47,151 bases of DNA from Bacteroidota bacterium (GTDB lineage Bacteria > Bacteroidota > Ignavibacteria > UBA10030). Made by a program: the position numbers and the translations under genes. The stretch lies in the NCBI GenBank assembly GCA_021813905.1, contig JAKAJH010000023.1:1-47151 (forward strand). The letters are read 5' to 3'. The notes beneath the pieces were generated by a model, which was not told where the DNA came from, made no database searches, and worked only from the letters and a program-made list of their open reading frames with translations. The number at the start of each line of letters is the position of its first letter. Position 1 is the first letter of the stretch. Below, piece by piece: positions 43,932 to 47,151 of the stretch.

Positions 43932-44441
43932 ATGACTCAGAACCGTCTCACCTCTCGGATATCTGTCGGAACGGCGTTGGTGTTGCTGACCGTGCTGTTC
44001 CCGCCTTTTTGCCGTGCCCAGGTGTACGGCACCGGATCGCACACGGTCACGATCATTGTTCAACCGATCTCGACCATCCGGACCAATATTGGCGCAGTGA
44101 ACATGAGCATCACGGGCGCGAATGCCGTGGCGGGCGTCGACGCAATGTCGGTGAGCGATCAGACGACCACGCTGCTCTGGGGAACGAACAGCAGCCTTCA
44201 GAAAATCGTCGTCAACTCGAGTCTGGTCAGCCCGCTCTACACGCTCAAGCTCCTGGCCGTCGGACTGACCTCGGGTGCGGCGTCGGGTGAGGTGATACTG
44301 TCCGGCTCGGCGCAGGATTTCGTGCTGAATATCGGCCGGACGTCGGGATCATGCGCACTGCGGTATACCGCGGTTGCCCTCGCCTCTCAAGGAACAGGCT
44401 CTGACTTGCACGCCATCACCTTCACTATCCAGACTCAATGA
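43932..44441 (+). CDS. Secreted subunit-like protein D
   Basis: The ATG 43932 yields a 169-residue protein with signal peptide PFCRA|QVY. The mature domain has HTVTIIVQPISTI at the N-terminus, TTTLLWGTNSSLQKIVV, LYTLKLLAVGL, TSGSCALRYTA and a final HAITFTIQTQ strand. These align with proteins C and E, and more loosely with A and B. The ribosome site is poor, suggesting low expression. Its stop overlaps the start of the next gene (ATGA). Confidence 0.6.
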   Translation: MTQNRLTSRISVGTALVLLTVLFPPFCRAQVYGTGSHTVTIIVQPISTIRTNIGAVNMSITGANAVAGVDAMSVSDQTTTLLWGTNSSLQKIVVNSSLVSPLYTLKLLAVGLTSGAASGEVILSGSAQDFVLNIGRTSGSCALRYTAVALASQGTGSDLHAITFTIQTQ

Positions 44442-44914
44442 AGCCACTGATCTCCAAAGGAATTCGTCTTGGAGGTATCTGTGCCGTCCTTGGTATTCTG
44501 GCGGCCCGTCCTGCGGAGGCCCAGGCTCTGCGCGTCAACGGAGGCAGCATCACGTTGACGATGACCACCGGTGTGGCCGGCGCCACGCTCGTGGATGTGC
44601 AGAATACGACGTGCACACTTCGCTATCGGCGCCAATCCAGGATCAGCAAGATTACGGTCAGTACATCTTGCCCCGGTCAGAAATTTGCCCTGCGCGTCCT
44701 CGCCACGAACGTCTCTGACGGGGTCGCCGCTCCGGAAGTGACGTTGCAGGACGGAAATCCGTCGATTGATCTCGTGACGAGCATTCCCACCAGCGGGTTC
44801 AGGAACGGCAACTGCACGCTCCGCTACACGGTTTCCGCGACGTTCGAGGATGGGAACAGCACGGAGCTTGGGAATGACGTGCATTCCGTCTCGTACACCT
44901 TGCAGGCCCAATAG
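44438..44914 (+). CDS. Secreted subunit-like protein E
   Basis: The 158-residue protein has a signal peptide ending AEA|QAL and a beta-rich domain: ALRVNGGSITLTMT, TTCTLRYRRQSRISKITV, GNCTLRYTV and the closing strand HSVSYTLQAQ. It has three Cys in the mature part, one of which matches the single Cys of C and D, leaving two that could form a disulfide. It is translationally coupled to D and followed by a chaperone-like gene whose ribosome site overlaps its end. Confidence 0.6.
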   Translation: MKPLISKGIRLGGICAVLGILAARPAEAQALRVNGGSITLTMTTGVAGATLVDVQNTTCTLRYRRQSRISKITVSTSCPGQKFALRVLATNVSDGVAAPEVTLQDGNPSIDLVTSIPTSGFRNGNCTLRYTVSATFEDGNSTELGNDVHSVSYTLQAQ

Positions 44915-44923
44915 GAGTCCCTG

Positions 44924-45751
44924 ATGAGCGTGACAACTCTTCTCCGCCTGAGTGTGATCATTGCGATCATCGGTCTCGTGCAATCGCTCTCCGCCCAGGT
45001 ATCCGTGATCGGTGATCTGAGTCAGGACAAGGATGCACGGCCGGGTGAGACGTACACGGGCGCGATCGTGGTGCGCAACGACACGAACGAACCGCAGGAG
45101 GCAAAGGTCTACCAGACCGACTACTCGTTCCAGTTCGACGGAACGAACAACTACGGTGAGCCAGGGACGCTTCCGCGATCCAATGCACGGTGGATAGCAT
45201 TCAGTCCTTCCTACCTCACCATTCCTCCGTTGGGCACGATGGCGGTCAACTACTCTGTGAGCGTACCGGCCGACTCCCCGGACCACACACTGGTCGGCAC
45301 GTACTGGAGCATGCTGATGGTGGAAGGGATCCAGAAAGGCTCCGCGGAATCATCGCTGCCGCGGAAGGACAAGAAGGCGCAGATGGGGATCATGCAAACG
45401 ATCCGGTACGGTATTCAGATCGCAACGAGCATTGCCGGCACCGGAACGAAGAAGATCGAGTTCATCGGTGCACGGATTGTGACACAACAGGACGGGAAGA
45501 AGGTGCTGCAGCTCGACATCCGGAATACGGGAGAGATCGGCATGCGGCCGGAGGTGTACGCCGAGCTGTTCAACGCGCAAGGTGCGTCCATCGGCAAATT
45601 CGCCGGGGTGCGCTATCGCATCTATCCCGGCACCTCCGTCCGGCAGAACATCGATGTGAGTTCGGTCGGCAAAGGCACATACAAGGCGCTGGTCGTCGTC
45701 GATGCCGGTGGGGATGACGTCTTTGGAGCGCAATACACTCTCGAATTCTGA
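44924..45751 (+). CDS. PapD-like periplasmic chaperone candidate
   Basis: The 275-residue protein has a signal peptide (LSA|QVS) and a two-domain Ig-like body. The N-terminal domain resembles pilus chaperones: PGETYTGAIVVRNDTNEPQEAKVY, NARWIAFSPSYLTIPPLGTMAVNYSVSVP and GTYWSMLMVEG. A Lys-rich loop (PRKDKKAQMG) then leads to a strand MQTIRYGIQIA, placed where the G1 donor strand would be. A second domain (about 180-275) ends VFGAQYTLEF. AGGAGT precedes the ATG. In chaperone/usher systems such proteins fold subunits by donor-strand complementation. The identity is inferred from pattern and gene order; a DUF916-like protein is an alternative. Confidence 0.6.
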   Translation: MSVTTLLRLSVIIAIIGLVQSLSAQVSVIGDLSQDKDARPGETYTGAIVVRNDTNEPQEAKVYQTDYSFQFDGTNNYGEPGTLPRSNARWIAFSPSYLTIPPLGTMAVNYSVSVPADSPDHTLVGTYWSMLMVEGIQKGSAESSLPRKDKKAQMGIMQTIRYGIQIATSIAGTGTKKIEFIGARIVTQQDGKKVLQLDIRNTGEIGMRPEVYAELFNAQGASIGKFAGVRYRIYPGTSVRQNIDVSSVGKGTYKALVVVDAGGDDVFGAQYTLEF

Positions 45752-45759
45752 CCGCGTTC

Positions 45760-47151
45760 GTGACACGATCGACAACACATGATCCGGTCCGTCTGGCCCG
45801 GATTTTTTTTCTCGGGCTGCTCCTGGCCGGCGCGTCCGGTTCCGTGCTTGCACGCCAGGCAACGGAACTGGCGGTGCGCGCAGCGACAGCGACTATGGTC
45901 GTGAAGCCGGGAGCGGTCGCGACCACCGGGATCGTGATCCGCAACGGAGGTTTGCGTTCCCGGAAGCTCACAAGTCAAGTCACTGTGCCGAGAGGGTGGA
46001 GAGTACTTACCGGAGATGGGACTTTTGATGTGGGTGGCGGAGCAAGCGATCTGCGACTGCTGTCGCTGGCGGTGCCCGTCGAAGCGGCGGCGGGTGAGTA
46101 CTCGGTGCGATACGCGGTGCACGACGGTGATCAGATGGCCGAAGCCATTGTGCGCGTGACGGTCCCCGCTCTTGTGCGCCTTGGACTGACCGTGCTTGAG
46201 GCTCCAAAATTCGTCCGTGCCGGAGAAGTCTTCAGAACGCGGTTCGCCCTGACCAATGCGGGGAATGCAGGGACACATATTCGGCTTTCCTCTCGTAGTT
46301 CGCACAACTTCGATATTCAGCTCGACTCGCCTCTTATCGTGCTTGGGCCACGGGAAACACGGGAGATCGTCGCGCGGACCGCGCTGCCCGCGCGGACCGA
46401 ACGCCTCAGTCACACGCTGGAGTTGACCGTAACGGCCATCCCGGACTCGTCCATTTCTGCGAGTGCATCCAGCGTCGTGTCGGTCATTCCGCTGCCGTCG
46501 GATTCGCGCGACCAGTATGTCGAATATCCCCTCACCGTTCGGGCTCGAGGCGTTGGACAGGGAAATGCGTTTGCGCCTCAGATCGAAGTGTCAGGCGTCG
46601 GGAGCCTGAACGACACGAGAACCGACCGGCTTGAAGTGCTGGTGCGGGCCCCGGAGACTCAATCCCGCTCTGTGCTGGGTCAGCGCGACGAATATCGGAT
46701 GCGCTATCAGTCGAAAGACATTGAGTTGTTCGCCGGCGATCTGAACTATGCCCTCACGCCGCTGACCGAAATGGGCCGCTATGCGACGGGATTCGGCGGG
46801 CGGTTCGTTGCGGGACGATTCGGCGCCGGAGGATTTTACAACACTATCCGATGGTTCACTCCCCGGCAGAAGGAAATGGGGGGATATGTGAGCGTCGAGG
46901 CGGTGAAGGGCTCTTCGCTCAGCCTGAACTACCTCCGGAAGGATCAGCAGACTACAAACGACCTTGCCAGCATCCGTGGACTGAGCACGATCGTGCCGGG
47001 AAGTACGATCGATGTGGAGTATGCGGGAAGTGACGCGAATGGCGTGCGGGATCATGCCCTGGCCACTCGCTTTGACGGCGCTCAGTCCTGGATCTCCTAC
47101 GATCTCCGGTACGTAACGGCGGGAAAGGGATTTGCGGGATACTATCGCGAT
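45760..47151 (+). CDS. Large outer-membrane beta-barrel / usher-like protein, partial (runs off window end)
   Basis: An uninterrupted frame of 464 codons begins at GTG 45760, 8 bp after the chaperone stop, and reaches the last base. It starts with a basic segment and a signal peptide (RIFFLGLLLAGASGSVLA). Residues about 30-260 hold two Ig-like domains (VVKPGAVATTGIVIRNGG; FVRAGEVFRTRFALTNAGN). From about 310 on the chain alternates like barrel strands with aromatic ends: EYRMRYQSKDIELFAGDLNY, GRYATGFGGRFVAGRFGAGG, SWISYDLRYV. Placement after subunits and chaperone suggests the assembly pore, but no clear FimD signature is seen. A T8 run lies in the signal-peptide codons (45803-45810). Confidence 0.65.
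   Translation, partial: MTRSTTHDPVRLARIFFLGLLLAGASGSVLARQATELAVRAATATMVVKPGAVATTGIVIRNGGLRSRKLTSQVTVPRGWRVLTGDGTFDVGGGASDLRLLSLAVPVEAAAGEYSVRYAVHDGDQMAEAIVRVTVPALVRLGLTVLEAPKFVRAGEVFRTRFALTNAGNAGTHIRLSSRSSHNFDIQLDSPLIVLGPRETREIVARTALPARTERLSHTLELTVTAIPDSSISASASSVVSVIPLPSDSRDQYVEYPLTVRARGVGQGNAFAPQIEVSGVGSLNDTRTDRLEVLVRAPETQSRSVLGQRDEYRMRYQSKDIELFAGDLNYALTPLTEMGRYATGFGGRFVAGRFGAGGFYNTIRWFTPRQKEMGGYVSVEAVKGSSLSLNYLRKDQQTTNDLASIRGLSTIVPGSTIDVEYAGSDANGVRDHALATRFDGAQSWISYDLRYVTAGKGFAGYYRD

Noticed and set aside
45622-46413. 263-codon reading frame on the - strand
   Set aside because: It lies opposite the continuous + strand frame with a signal peptide starting at 45760, and has Arg/His-rich shadow composition.

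Overview
The window (about 60% G+C by eye, coding density high) looks like a chromosome segment of a Bacteroidota-lineage bacterium, most likely the Ignavibacteria/Chlorobi side rather than classical Bacteroidetes. The evidence is a fused lpxC-fabZ gene, a full-length SprA (type IX secretion translocon), a PorX-type response regulator with a PglZ domain, two secreted proteins ending in type IX 'YPNPFNP' sorting domains, and signal peptidase I sites that nearly always leave Gln at +1. The genus cannot be told from sequence alone. No tRNA, rRNA, CRISPR array or insertion sequence was seen.

Layout. 1-9074 (+) is a tightly packed run: the lpxD end, lpxC/fabZ, lpxA, a lipM-like octanoyltransferase, panB, surE, mutS, a DinB-fold protein, a Cys-rich DUF3109-like protein and an RDD membrane protein. 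9366-14802 (+) holds an RsbU-type PP2C phosphatase, a HerA-like ATPase, a small lipoprotein, a secreted coiled-coil protein with a C-terminal membrane anchor, and an OmpR-type regulator. 15107-20221 (+) encodes two type IX cargo proteins, the first an internally duplicated beta-helix protein. 20258-22728 (-) is an lptF-lptG pair. 22897-27200 (+) is a single-domain receiver, pdxH and a large GAF-PAS-PAS hybrid kinase. 27419-34357 is sprA, followed by a second packed run: porX, tsaE, tsaB, accD, panC, a GlmU-like uridylyltransferase and a small lipoprotein (to 40078).

40128-47151 is the most unusual part. A sigma54-dependent NtrC-type regulator and a stand-alone 98-residue histidine-kinase DHp domain (- strand) face a + strand operon of five related small secreted beta-rich proteins, a PapD-like chaperone candidate, and a large outer-membrane beta-barrel/Ig protein that runs off the window end. 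The 351-bp divergent spacer carries two nearly identical -24/-12 (sigma54) promoters, one per direction, each with a dyad about 105 bp upstream. A strong hairpin lies between the two abundant-subunit candidates and the remaining genes. I read this as a possibly undescribed, sigma54-controlled chaperone/usher-like surface fibre system.

Housekeeping promoters elsewhere share one architecture: TTG-type -35, exactly 17 bp, and a TATRTT-type -10. This was seen in front of the PP2C, lipoprotein, second cargo protein, receiver, lptF, sprA and porX genes, and in weaker form before the first cargo gene. Functionally the window is dominated by envelope construction (lipid A, Lpt transport, type IX secretion, putative fibre) with coenzyme synthesis genes (panB, panC, pdxH, lipM) and regulators interspersed.
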